This document shows, piece after piece, positions 45,176 through 56,081 of a stretch of 64,000 bases of DNA. The position numbers were made by a program, and so were the translations under genes. How positions within the stretch are numbered: the stretch's first letter is position 1; each line of letters begins with the position of its first letter. Below the pieces are notes generated by a model, which was not told where the DNA came from, searched no databases, and saw nothing but the letters and a program-made list of their open reading frames with translations. Source of the DNA: Artemia franciscana (Eukaryota; Arthropoda; Branchiopoda; Anostraca; Artemiidae); NCBI RefSeq assembly GCF_032884065.1, contig NC_088866.1, positions 32,090,519-32,154,518 of the forward strand, given 5' to 3'.

Positions 45176-45844
45176 ACCTAGGCAGGAATGAAAAACTAAG
45201 AAGGCAAGAACGTACCTTCCCCTCAATTACCATCGTTAGAACTAGCACACAGGCCTCATTGTAGAGTGAAGTTTGAAGGTTCGACTCAAAACTGTTGATC
45301 ATTCAAGCTCCATTTTAGGTAGATTCTTAGTTGAAAAGTTTTTAGTTTTAATGAATATGTTTTCTCAATAATCTCTTACTCTTAAGATGAGTAGACGACT
45401 TATGAAACTTCCTAAGAGGGTTTAGAGGGGGAGTATGCATGATGAGTTCTTATAAACCTCCATTTAAGGGCTTTGGACCATAATTAATGCATTGGTACGG
45501 TTTTATGATTCCAAATTTTTACACTTAAGAAGTGACACCAAAAGGGCCGTTTTTAGTGCTATATGGCACTTATGGATGGTAAAAGTTATAAAAAGTAAGT
45601 AGATATGGGTGATAGTTTTAAAATGATCTTCCCAGGATATGCTTTAAAAAAATGAGTGCAGCGCATTTGCGAAAATAGTGGATTATCTGAAAAAGAATCA
45701 TAAGAAGGAACAAAACCGTGATTGAAAAAAAAATTCAAGCAGAAATCAAACGCAAGATAGTTTAATTGAAGTCCAGCGCTATACTAACAGAACCAAGCCT
45801 CTAACAATCTAATCTAATATATTACTGTTGTAGGACTTTAATTA

Positions 45845-46240
45845 CGTAGCTTATTAAGAAGGGGCGTAATTTTCTACGAGGCGGAGGGGCCAACCGCCCC
45901 TACCAGGCCTCGGTTTGCCTCCGCCCCCTCCCGACCTGAGTTTGCCCCTCCCCAGCTGAAATTTAGTTTTTTTCTAAAATTTTGTCGAAGCAAAGATAAA
46001 CCTGCATAATTCAAGCGTCAACAGAAACAGATCAGTTTCTTTTTATGACAAGGTTAACCTTTAAAGTAGTACAAAGCACCTTTATATTACTTTTATAGTA
46101 CTATATAGTACCTTTATGTTACCAAATTGCTTATTTTTTTAGTTTTTACTGTGATTTTTACTTGATTTAAGGAAACTGGCTCCAAACATCCCCCCCCAGG
46201 ATTTTGACGGAATTACGCCACTCTTATTAAGAGGGCCTGG
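45845..46240. mobile_element. Possible terminal-inverted-repeat element, about 390 bp
   Basis: The left edge 'cttattaagaaggggcgtaatttt' (45850-45873) and the right edge 'ggaattacgccactcttattaag' (46209-46231) are imperfect inverted repeats. It contains a GC-rich block (45878-45955) unlike its surroundings. A second right edge with 'ccccaggattttgacgga.ttacgccactcttattaag' lies at 46841-46877. Confidence 0.45.
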
Positions 46241-46257
46241 AGGAGGAACTTACATTT

Positions 46258-46795
46258 ATACTTTCATTTATACGGAATAATTTCTATTAGTTTTAATTTT
46301 AATGTCACCCCTTGCTTTCAGTTGAAAACTGATTTTTTAATGTAATTTCTAACCATCGCTGATCTAGGAGATTTATCACACCTCTAGAAAAAACTGCAGA
46401 CAACCTTGACAGCTACGAAAAACTTTCAGTTTATAACAAAAAGTTTATTATCCATACTTTACTACATGTTTTTCAGGAACGTTCATTTTTCGATGAACAA
46501 AAAGATGCTTTTATTCGACCGACTTCGCCTGAAAAGGCTATAATGAAGACACGGCTTTAAAAATCACCTACTGACATAATAAAAACTAGAAGGCTACTGT
46601 AACAAAAGAGAGCAGTACCGTAACAAAAAAGTGGCTCATTTAAAAGCTTGTTTTTATACCTAATCATTTTTATAAATTTGACTTGATAACATATTCCCAT
46701 AAAGTGCACTTTCGGTTGTTTCTCCCATTTTTTTTTTTTTTTTTTCAAATGAAAAAAGTGCCTAATCCAATGAAATGACCACAAAACGGTTTTTA
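46258..46795. repeat. Direct duplication, second copy (transporter intron 3)
   Basis: Second copy of the 44638-45175 segment in the same orientation, 1.6 kb away. It has small deletions (for example in the 'ccatactttag' region). Confidence 0.85.
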
Positions 46796-47170
46796 CGGTG
46801 ATTTTCACTTGAGTTAAGAAAACTGGCTCCAAACCCCCCCCCCAGGATTTTGACGGAGTTACGCCACTCTTATTAAGGGGGCCTGGAGGAGGAACTTACT
46901 GGAGGTGTTCTTGCAAACCTCCAGTTAAGGGTTTTGGGCCATAGTTATTACAATGATACTGTTTTATCCTTCCAAGATTTTTCACTTAGGAAATGGCACC
47001 AAAGTTGTTGTTTTCGGTGCTATATCTTACTTATGTATGGTAGAATTGATAAAAAACTTGTAAATATCATCAATAGTTTTCAAATGAGCCATCAAACATC
47101 ATGCTAAAGAGTTCTGGTAGCCCACTAGCCCCAGCACTTTCACTTGTGTACCTATTATTTGTTTCCAGTG

Positions 47171-48890
47171 TATCAAACAGTTCGTGGTAACGAACTGTAG
47201 TAAGGAGCGACCCGGCTCAATAGAAACCAAGACTCTAAAAAATGGAATTTTGATACCAATAGCTACATAAAAAAAATCGCATTTTAATGCTGATTTTAAA
47301 TATATAAGTTTCATCAAGTTTAGTCTTACGCACCAAAAGTTACGAGCCTGAGAAAATTTGTGTGATTTTAGAAAATAGGGGGAAACACCCCCTAAAAGTC
47401 ATAGAATCTTAACGAAAATTACACCGTCAGATTCAGCGTATCAGAGAACCCTACTGTAAAGGTTTCAAGCTCCTATCTACAAAAATGTGGAATTTTGTAT
47501 TTTTTGCCAGAAGGCAGATCACGGATGCGTGTTTATTTGTTTGTTTGTTTGTTTTTTTTTTCCCAGGGGTGATCGTATCGACCCAGTTGTCCTAGAATGT
47601 TGCAAGAGGGCTCATTCTAACGGAAATGAAAAGTTCTAGTGCCCTTTTTAAGTGACCAAAAAAAATTGGAGGGCACCTAGGCCCCCTCCCACGCTAATTA
47701 TTTTCCCAAAGTCAACGAATCAAAATTCTGAGATAGCCATTTTATTCAGCATAGTCGAAAAACCTTATAACTATGTCTTTGGGGACGACTTACTCCTCCA
47801 CAGTGACCGTGGGAGGGGCTACAAGTTACAAACTTTGACCAGTGCTTACATATAGTAATGGTTATTAGGAAGTGTGCAGGTGTTTTCAGGAGGATTTTTT
47901 GGTTGGGGGGAGGGGTTGAAAAGAGGGGGATATACTGGGGGAACTTTCCATCGAGGAATTTGGCATGGGGGAAGAAAATTTCCATGAAGGGAGCGCAGGA
48001 TTTACTAGCATTATTTAAAAAAAAAACAATGAAAAAATAAATATGAAAAAGGATTTTCAGCTGGAAGTAAGGAGCAGCATTAAAACTTAAAACGAACAGA
48101 AATTATTACCCATATGAGGGGCTCACCTCCTCCTAATACCTCGCTCTTTAACGCTAAAGTATTTTTAGTAATGTCAACTATTTATTCTACGGCTTTTGTG
48201 ATTTAGGGGTCATTCCTAATGAATTGGGCCAAAATTTAAGATTTAGTGTAAAGAGAGAGGTACTGACGAGGGGGCGAACCCTCTCATAGTTGTAATAAAA
48301 ACATGAGAATAAAAAATTCTTTACGTAAGCTAGTTTATAAGTTACGTATATCTTTTACTAATAAAAAGATTCGTAAAAAATTAAAAGTTCTAGTTGCCTT
48401 TTTTATTAACCAAAAAATTGGAGGGCAACTAGGCTTCCTCCCCCGCTCTTTTTTTTCTCAAAATCATTCGATCAAAATTATGAGAAAGCCATTTAGCCCC
48501 CCCCCCCAAAAAAAAAATGCAAATATCGTTATAATTATTTCTCTGCGGAGAGCCAAAATCAAAACATGCATTGATTCAAAAACGTTCAGAAATTAAATAA
48601 AAAAACAATTTTTTTCAACTGAAAGTAAGGAGCGACATTAAAACTTAAAACGAACAGAAATTACTTCGTATATGAAAGGGGCTGCTTCCTCATCAACGCC
48701 GCGCTCTTTACACTAAAGTTTTTTACTGTTTTAAAAAGAAGAGTTGAGAGAAAAAGTCAAACTTTAGCGTAAAGAGCGGGGCGCTGATGAGGAAGCAGCC
48801 CCTTTCATATACGAAGTAATTTCTGTTCGTTTTAAGTTTTAATGTCGCTCCTTACTTTCAGTTGAAAAAATTGTTTTTTTTTATTTAATT
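47171..48890 (-). mobile_element. Family W repeat, copy W2 (transporter intron 3)
   Basis: Inverted relative to W1 and W3. The hairpin tail (CAGTTCGTGGTAACGAACTG on the plus strand) is at 47178-47197. The body follows with the same 'gtgggagggggcc' and 'gcgtatcagagaaccctact' marks. The complete foldback head (48603-48880) has arms of about 125 bp. No coding capacity. Confidence 0.88.
48603..48880. repeat. Foldback head of W2
   Basis: The arms ('caactgaaagtaaggagcgac'...'gaaaggggctgcttcctcatcaacgcc') and their mirror ('ggcgctgatgaggaagcagcccctttc'...'gtcgctccttactttcagttg') flank a spacer of about 25 bp. Confidence 0.9.
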
Positions 48891-49905
48891 TGATGATAAG
48901 ACCGAGTCGGTTCCAGTGGTATGACATGTAGGAGACTTGTAAGTAATAATCGTCTGTTAGGCTACAATCATCTTTAGTGAAGAGGGGTTTGTAACTTTTG
49001 CTAGTTGGTGTAGCTTACCCATACTCACGGTAACCTAGAATTAAGTGTTACACAAGAGGTACAAACGATAACGTAAAACAACGAGACAGTTTCGTAATAA
49101 TTAATAGAGTGTCATCTATGGTATTTTGATCCTGAAAAGTTACGGATAGCTTAAAAATACCAACTAGATTATATAAGATATTGTTCCAAGTCTTGATCCC
49201 TCACGATGTCTACGATTGAAAAGGATAAAGTTCAACTGGCTGCAAAATCAATTTAGGGACAATTTAGTCCCTTATTTCGGTATTCTTTTGTTATTGTTGT
49301 TCTTTCAACGCTGAGGAATAGCCTTTGATCATGTGATTACTGATCGCGTTCTTCTTTGAACATAACGTTTTAAAAGCTTCGATAGGCTGACAACTTCAGT
49401 GTTTAACCGATAGCAAAGAAACAAAACCACAGTGTTGCTCTCGCAACACTTTATTCGGTGAAGCCGGACAAAGGTTTCCGCAACACTTCACGTTTCTCAG
49501 GCAACGTATGTCTAATTTTTGTCCGAATAAGCCCTCTGTCAATCTTCTATTACTGTTACATCACCTTAAAACATATATTTTTTTTTAAATCTAAGTTTCT
49601 TATTTTGTAGTATTGGCTTAATGATCTGCATTCGTAGGAATTGTCTCTATGATTATAGGAAATTAAAAGTCGATTAGATACTCTGGTGCTAAAATGCAAA
49701 AACTAATAACTTGGGTCATAGGGTTTACTTTTGAATGAACTGTCATAATGAATATAGATTATGATACAAAAAAATGTTGGTCCTATGGGTTTGACCTTTT
49801 TAGGGCCCATTATGATAACTTCTGATTGTTGATGTTTTTTAATTTTTAAGTACATAATTGACTTTCTGACTTTCATTGCTAATTCTTTGAAATCCCTTTT
49901 TTCAG

Positions 49906-50094
49906 ATACTCTCTGCAGTGCTAGCATTCCTTATTCTGAGTTCTATATTTTACGACATTCCGTATTTGGAGCAAAAGGTGGAATCAAGAGTAAAAATTTT
50001 CAATAAAGACATATGGAAGAGCAAATTATACATTATATGGATAATAGGAGTGCCTTTGGCCCTGGTTGGTTACTTTGTACCGTACGTTCATTTG
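49906..50094 (+). CDS. SLC16A10-like: MCT8/MCT10-type transporter, exon 4 (TM6, central loop, TM7)
   Basis: Acceptor CTTTTTTCAG and donor GTAAGC; 63 whole codons. It encodes ILSAVLAFLILSSIFYD (TM6), a charged cytoplasmic loop (EQKVESRVKIFNKDIWKSK), then TM7 with IWIIGVPLALVGYFVPYVHL. The YFVPYVHL ending equals the TM7 motif of MCT8/10. Its histidine (residue 244 here) corresponds to human MCT8 His415, reported to help bind substrate. Confidence 0.96.
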
Positions 50095-50574
50095 GTAAGC
50101 ACTTTTATATAGTGTTTAATTTTAAGAGATGCTCATCAAATTTCAGGCTAACCCTAAAGTCTTCTCAGTCTCAGGAAAATCTTCCAAAAGAGATAATTTT
50201 CACACATCCAAATATTTTTTTTCATTTCCCATTTCAATAGTGTGGTCTCCCTCCCACCTACACCACCCCTCTTCCCTTGGTGTTAAATCAGACCATAGAG
50301 CTAAAAAAATCTATTAGTAAAAAAAAAAGTTTTCAACAAGAAACAAATCCCGAAATAATAATTTCAGAAAATATAGGGATCGTTACCGAGGATATTTTTG
50401 GCATTCTTCAGGTTTGAAAAAACACTAAAACATTCAAACAAACTGGACAGTTTGAGCTCATTTCGCATATAAAGTCATCTAAATTAATTGTATATGTAAC
50501 TACATTGATTTGACATATTATATCCATGTTAGACTCAGTGATTGAAGCAGGATTACTTGATTTATACCAAGTGG

Positions 50575-50755
50575 CAAGGCCGTATCCAGGATTTTTGTTT
50601 CGGGATGGGATTATTTTTCTTCAGAGAATGGGAGGGTAAAAAAAAATTCAACAAAAACTTGTTAAAATGTATTTTTGTTACCTTTTTATGAGTTGAACAA
50701 GAAATTCGGAGAGGCTCAAACTGGGTACCCCACTCCATGGATACAGCCTCGCGCA
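50575..50755. mobile_element. MITE-like element V, copy 3 (transporter intron 4)
   Basis: Starts 'aaggccgtatccaggattttt' and ends 'ccatggatacagcctcg', the clearest pair of inverted ends in this family. The middle is similar to the copies at 34695 and 42828. Confidence 0.75.
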
Positions 50756-51486
50756 GTCGCTGGAGGCACCACTTTACTGAGGCTTATACATAAATACTAT
50801 CCTTAATACTGTCTTTAAAAAGTTCGAAGCGTATCCTCTCCTTTCTTTAGCGTTGATTTCTCTGCGAAAAGCAAATTTCCACCTTATCTGCATTTTCTTG
50901 CCGAGAAAGAGCTTGAACTCATTTGTACAAGATACCTCACAGATGTGTGAAGACTCACAAGGAATTCCAGCACCAATTTAAGGGAAGATCAATGACCTGG
51001 CATGTTTTTAATTTCATTAATAGCTTTTCTGCAATTTCTGAGAAATATATTGCAACTCATGATGATTTTGATGAAACAGAAGTGCTTATCAATGTTTGTC
51101 TGCTGCCCACGTTCTAAGGTAAATACAAAAAGATTAAGATTTTTCATATTCTAGAGTAGGTATCTTTTTGTTTAATAAACTAACGCGCTCGTTCTCATAA
51201 CGTCTATTAAATGATGGTATCACGTTGTGCTCGTCTAAGGCAAACTGCAGCACATAATACTATTCCAAAATTACCTCTTCAATTATGAATTTTACAGTTT
51301 ATCATTATACCAAATTTTTTTTTTCATGCTTCAAACCAGGCGAGAATTTTCTCCAGCAACCTTTCATATTATTGGAAGAATTCTCCACAAATTGTAATAT
51401 CCACGAAAATCAGAAAAAAATGTTCTTAAGAGTTTTTCACTTTTCAGACAAGAAAATACATACTAAGTTCTTTCTTTTTATAACAG

Positions 51487-51627
51487 GTGGCATTTTCGGA
51501 AGAAGTTGCTCTAAAAGCTGACGGAAAGTGGCTTGTCCTGTGTATCGGGCTAACGTCTGGTTTGGGACGATTAATATTCGGTCAGATAGCTGATATGCCA
51601 AATATCAATAGACTTCTTATCCAGCAA
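51487..51627 (+). CDS. SLC16A10-like: MCT8/MCT10-type transporter, exon 5 (TM8); gene continues
   Basis: Acceptor TTTATAACAG and donor GTTAGT; 47 whole codons. It encodes VAFSEEVALKADGKWLVLCI, then GLTSGLGRLIFGQIAD. The Arg of SGLGRL (residue 273 here) is the TM8 arginine essential in the family (Arg445 in human MCT8). The assembled 292 residues stop before TM9-TM12 (about 180-200 residues in relatives). I found no exon for these between 51628 and 64000, so they are beyond the window, missed, or lost. Confidence 0.94.
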
Positions 51628-53567
51628 GTTAGTGTTATCTTTTAACTTCCTTTTTATGGGTATTAAAAGAAATATTGGAAGAAAATTTATAACATTTCTT
51701 CCTTATTTTTGTAATTTAGCTTGTACCTGTATTGAATTCTATGCCGGTGTTACAAAAGTGTGTTTCTTCTTCGTTTTTCCTCATTATAAATTTTATATTC
51801 CTTGTCAAAAATATAATTCTGTATCTTGAATGTTCATTTCCTTGGATATATCCCCCACCCTACAGGCGCTGAGGATTAAAATCTTGGATTAAAAGGTTTG
51901 ACCTTCATGTTCTTTGTCAAATATTAACGGAAAACTTGTGATAAACATGGTTAGTTTCTCAGTTATTTGCAATTTATAGTTCTAAAAAACTTTCAATTCG
52001 GAATAACGGATGCGATTTTCAGTGGGTGACTAAAAATATTTCAGCACAGCCGTCGAACCTTTGTGACACATAAACTCGCAGCAAAAAATAGAGTAAAATT
52101 TGTGAAAAAGGGCCGCTTTTGCATGAAACCACTTCAGTGGGAACCTAGGGTAATATATCTTTTCTGAGCAAACTAAACACAACAAGAAATTACACACAGT
52201 CGTGATTCAGATACTGGGCTGTAAAGAGGTGCCAAAAACCTTGCAATGGGTGACAAGCCTTTTTGATTTTTTGGGAGGGGGAGAACATCTTTGGTACTTG
52301 TCTGGATGCAATCAAACGGAATGCACTCAATAAGTGAAGTTAAGTTAATTCTGATGAAATATACCAAAACAGTATGATAAATATAATAGTTTAGAAACAA
52401 AATTATGGAAACTTCGACACAGAACTATGGAAAGCAGGCCGCGCAGAATACATTTTATTAAATACCTAATATAACCCCTAACCACTTCTATATATTAAAT
52501 ATTTTATAAAAATATGCATACATCGTGGTTTTCTCACTAAAAATTATTAAATCATAGTCGATCTAGGATGGGAAACCGGTTTTTGTTAGATCTTACACAG
52601 CATAATTCTTGAATGAGTTCCTTTTAACGGACAAGTACCACATATTCACGCCCAATTCTTTTCATGATCATTTTCCTGCACTTACCTCGACATTAACTGA
52701 GTTTAAAACGTATTTCATAAGCACTTAAGACCCATGAGTGTCACCAAATTCTAGCAATAAATTATGATTCAATCTGCCTAAAATAATTGAGTGTCCATTA
52801 CCATTCTAGCACGAGAAAAAATTTTGAAATTAAGCGCGAGATTTTTATTGGACTAAAAGTGTCAAAATCTTTGGGAAAATGAACTTTTTATTATTGGCTA
52901 GAGAAATGTTCACAAAAGAACTTTGTGAACTAATTAAGACGTGCAATACTATTTTTCCTTCTTTTGTGGGAAAATCATACGAGAATAATAAAAATTGTCA
53001 TTTCAAATCTAGCTCTTACCCATAAGATAAAAATATTCAGTGAACATACATAAATCAATAGAACTGCAAAAATAAAGAAATGAAAAAAATATTTGGTAGC
53101 AGAACATAGATAGAAATTGCGATTGTTCAATTCAGACATATGGTTATGAGTCACTTGCTTCTGATTCCAGAACGTAACTAAAACTAACGTTTAATTTCAG
53201 TTTCAAAAAAGTAAACTTGTTTTTTTCTAATGAAAATACTTTATAAAAAAAACGTTTAAAAGGCACATTTTATAAATGGACAAAAAAGGGAAAAATTGAT
53301 TTTTCGTTTCTAAAACTTTAGACGTGGGGCGCATTTTCAGTCAACTACCTATTGATATCTAACTGTTTATCATACAAGCATAATTTTATGAAAGTTGTGA
53401 ATGACAAACTAACAGTTCCATATTTAAGTAAAATGTGCACCACATTTAAATTTCAAGAACCAATTTTATTTTTATACTTTAGTATAGCTAGCTATTTTTG
53501 GTTTTAAATTGTCTTAAATATTTCGGTCATATAAATTATGTCTACTTAGTTCTATATATATATTACA
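51628..53567. other. Probable transporter intron 5, no gene seen
   Basis: AT-rich sequence. I looked for segments coding TM9-TM12 of the transporter and saw none. No repeat family is recognised. Confidence 0.4.
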
Positions 53568-55300
53568 TAAAAAAAACTAGTTTTTTTAACTGAAAGTAAG
53601 GAGCGACATTAAAACTTAAAACGAACAGAAATTACTCCGTATATGAAATAGATTGTTCCCTCCGCAATCCCTCTTTCTTTACGCTAAAGCTTTTAATTGT
53701 TTTAAAAAGCAGAATTGTGGCAAAGAGTCAAACTTTAGCGTAAAGAGCGAGGGATTGCGGAGGGAACAATCTATTTCATATACGGAGTAATTTCTGTTCG
53801 TTTTAAGTTTTAATGTCGCTCCTTACTTTCAGTTAAAAAAACTAGTTTTTTTTATGTAATTTCTGAACGTTTTTGAATTAATTCATGTTTGATTTTGACT
53901 CTCCACACGTAAACTATTCAAATGAAATTTGCATATTAATTCCTTTTTTGGCTAAATGGCTTTCTCTTAGTTTTGATCATACGATTTTGAGAAATATGGG
54001 ATGGGGAAGGAGGCCTAGTTGCCATGCAATTTTTCCGTTACATAAAAAGGCAACTATTAATTTTAATTTTAACGAATTTTTTTATTAGCAAAAAATATAC
54101 GTAACTTTAGAATTAACTTACGTAACAAACTTTTATATTCTTTAATTATTATTATGTATATGAGGGGGTTTGTACCCTCGTTAATACCTCGTTCTTTACA
54201 CTAAATCGTAAGTTTTGTCCCAATTTTTTAAGAATGACCCCTGAATCAGAAAGGCCGTAGAATAAATAGTTGAAATTACTAAAAATACTTTAGCATAAAG
54301 AGCGAGGTATTTATCTCCTCCTAAATACCTCGCTCTTTATGCTAAAGTATTTTTAGAACCCCTCATATGCGTAATAATCTCTGTTCGTTTTAAATTTCAA
54401 TGCTGCTTCTTCCTTTCATTTGAAAAAACGTTTTCATGTTTATTTTTCATTGTTTTCTTATAGTAATGCTAGAGAATCCTGCGCTTTTTTCATTGAATTT
54501 TTCTTCCCCCATGACAGATTCCTCCAAAAAAAGATCCTCCAACATAGCCCCCTCTCCTCAGCCCCACCCCCAAACAAAATAAAATCCCCCTGAAAACGTC
54601 TGTACACTTCCCAATAACCATTACTATATGTAAACACTGGTCAAAGTTTGTAACTTGCAGCCCCTCCCCCAGGGATTGTTGGGGAGTAAGTCATCCCCAA
54701 AGACATAGTTATTAAGGTTTTCAACTATGCTGAACAAAATGGATATCTCAAAATTTTGATCCGCTGACTTTGGGAAAAAAATGAGCGTGGGAGGGGGCCT
54801 AGATGCCCTCCAATTTTTTTGGTCACTTAAAAAGGGCACTAGAACTTTTCATTTCCGTTAGAATGAGCCCTCTTGCGACATTCTAGGACCACTTGGTCGA
54901 TACGATGACCCCTGGGGAAAAGAAAAAAAAAAAAAACAAATAAACACGCACCCGTGATTTGTCTTCTGGCAAAAAATACAAAATTCCACATTTTTGTAGA
55001 TAGGAGCTTGAAACTTCTACAGTAGGGTTCTCTGATACGCTGAATCTGATGGTGTCATTTTCGCTAAGATCCTACGACTTTTAGGGGGTGTTTCCCCCTA
55101 TTTTCCTAAATAGGGCAAATTTTCTCAGGCTCGTAACTTTTTATGGGTAAGACTAAACTTGATGAAACTTATATATTTAAAATCAGCATTAAAATGCGAT
55201 TCTTTTGATGTAGCTATTGATATCAAAATTCAATTTTTTAGAGTTTTGGTTACTATTGAGCCGGGTCGCTCCTTACTACAGTTCGTTACCACGAACTGTT

Positions 55301-55305
<5 letters not shown>
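53568..55305 (+). mobile_element. Family W repeat, copy W3
   Basis: Complete copy of 1.73 kb: foldback head (53580-53850), second foldback region (54150-54375), body, and hairpin tail CAGTTCGTTACCACGAACTG with TTTGATA running straight into (TA)n at 55303. Same layout as W2, opposite orientation. Confidence 0.9.
54280..54355. repeat. Perfect 34-bp inverted repeat inside W3
   Basis: 54280-54313 and 54322-54355 are exact reverse complements separated by TCTCCTCC. This local inverted duplication is absent from W1 and W2. Confidence 0.93.

Positions 55306-55364
<59 letters not shown>
55303..55364. repeat. (TA)n microsatellite
   Basis: About 31 TA units between the W3 tail and the 3' end of the Penelope-like element. 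Confidence 0.97.
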
Positions 55365-55366
<2 letters not shown>

Positions 55367-56081
55367 TGAAAAGAGAAATCACCAATGCAACAGCACAAAC
55401 ACAAAAAAAAGACAGAAGGAGAAAAGGAAGACTGTTTTCCTAAATTAGTGATTAATATAGACCAGCACTTGAATGAGGCCTTAACCCTACTCATCCATAC
55501 AATCACATAGGTCAAACAGCATAGCCATACACAATCAACCATAAAGAATAATCCATGGATAGGCAGTCATGTCGTCAATATGTATAAGTCGTCATTTACC
55601 AAACAATAGAAAAAAATAATAAAGACAAATAATTCAGAGGCAAAAACCCAACACAAGGGCTCATCAGGAGAATACACTGGCCTATATAGGGTTTCACCAC
55701 TTTAAATTCTCTACCCAGCCAAGTGTTGTGGCTACCACAGAATATCCATGGCATCCCCGTGTCAGGTATCACCCCCAAAATACATGCCTATGAAAGAAAA
55801 AAAAACAGCAAATGTAAAAAAAAGAAGCAAATGTAAAACAACCAAGTAACACCAAAACAAGCTTATCCTGTTAATATATCCCTCTTTTTAGCAACAATAG
55901 GTAAACTAAATATATTAAATTTTACCAAATCACAAATATTAACACATTGCAAAAAACCTGAATGAACTAAACAATTATAGAATTCATCTTTACCATGTGG
56001 CTAATTTTTCAAAAATCCGCTCAATTAGAAACACAATTCAAAATAAATGGCGCGGCAACAACATTTCTCGAACCTCCGAAA

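Noticed and set aside
47652-48040. Frames shared by the W copies (also 37689-37919 and 54624-54839)
   Set aside because: They recur in all W copies but with different stops and frames and no conserved protein motif; treated as non-coding repeat.
55660-55680. CTGATGAG hammerhead-ribozyme-like box in the Penelope-like 3' region (minus strand)
   Set aside because: Hammerheads are known in some Penelope-like elements, but no correctly placed GAAA box and three-stem fold could be drawn, and the 11689-12252 copy has CTTATGAG.
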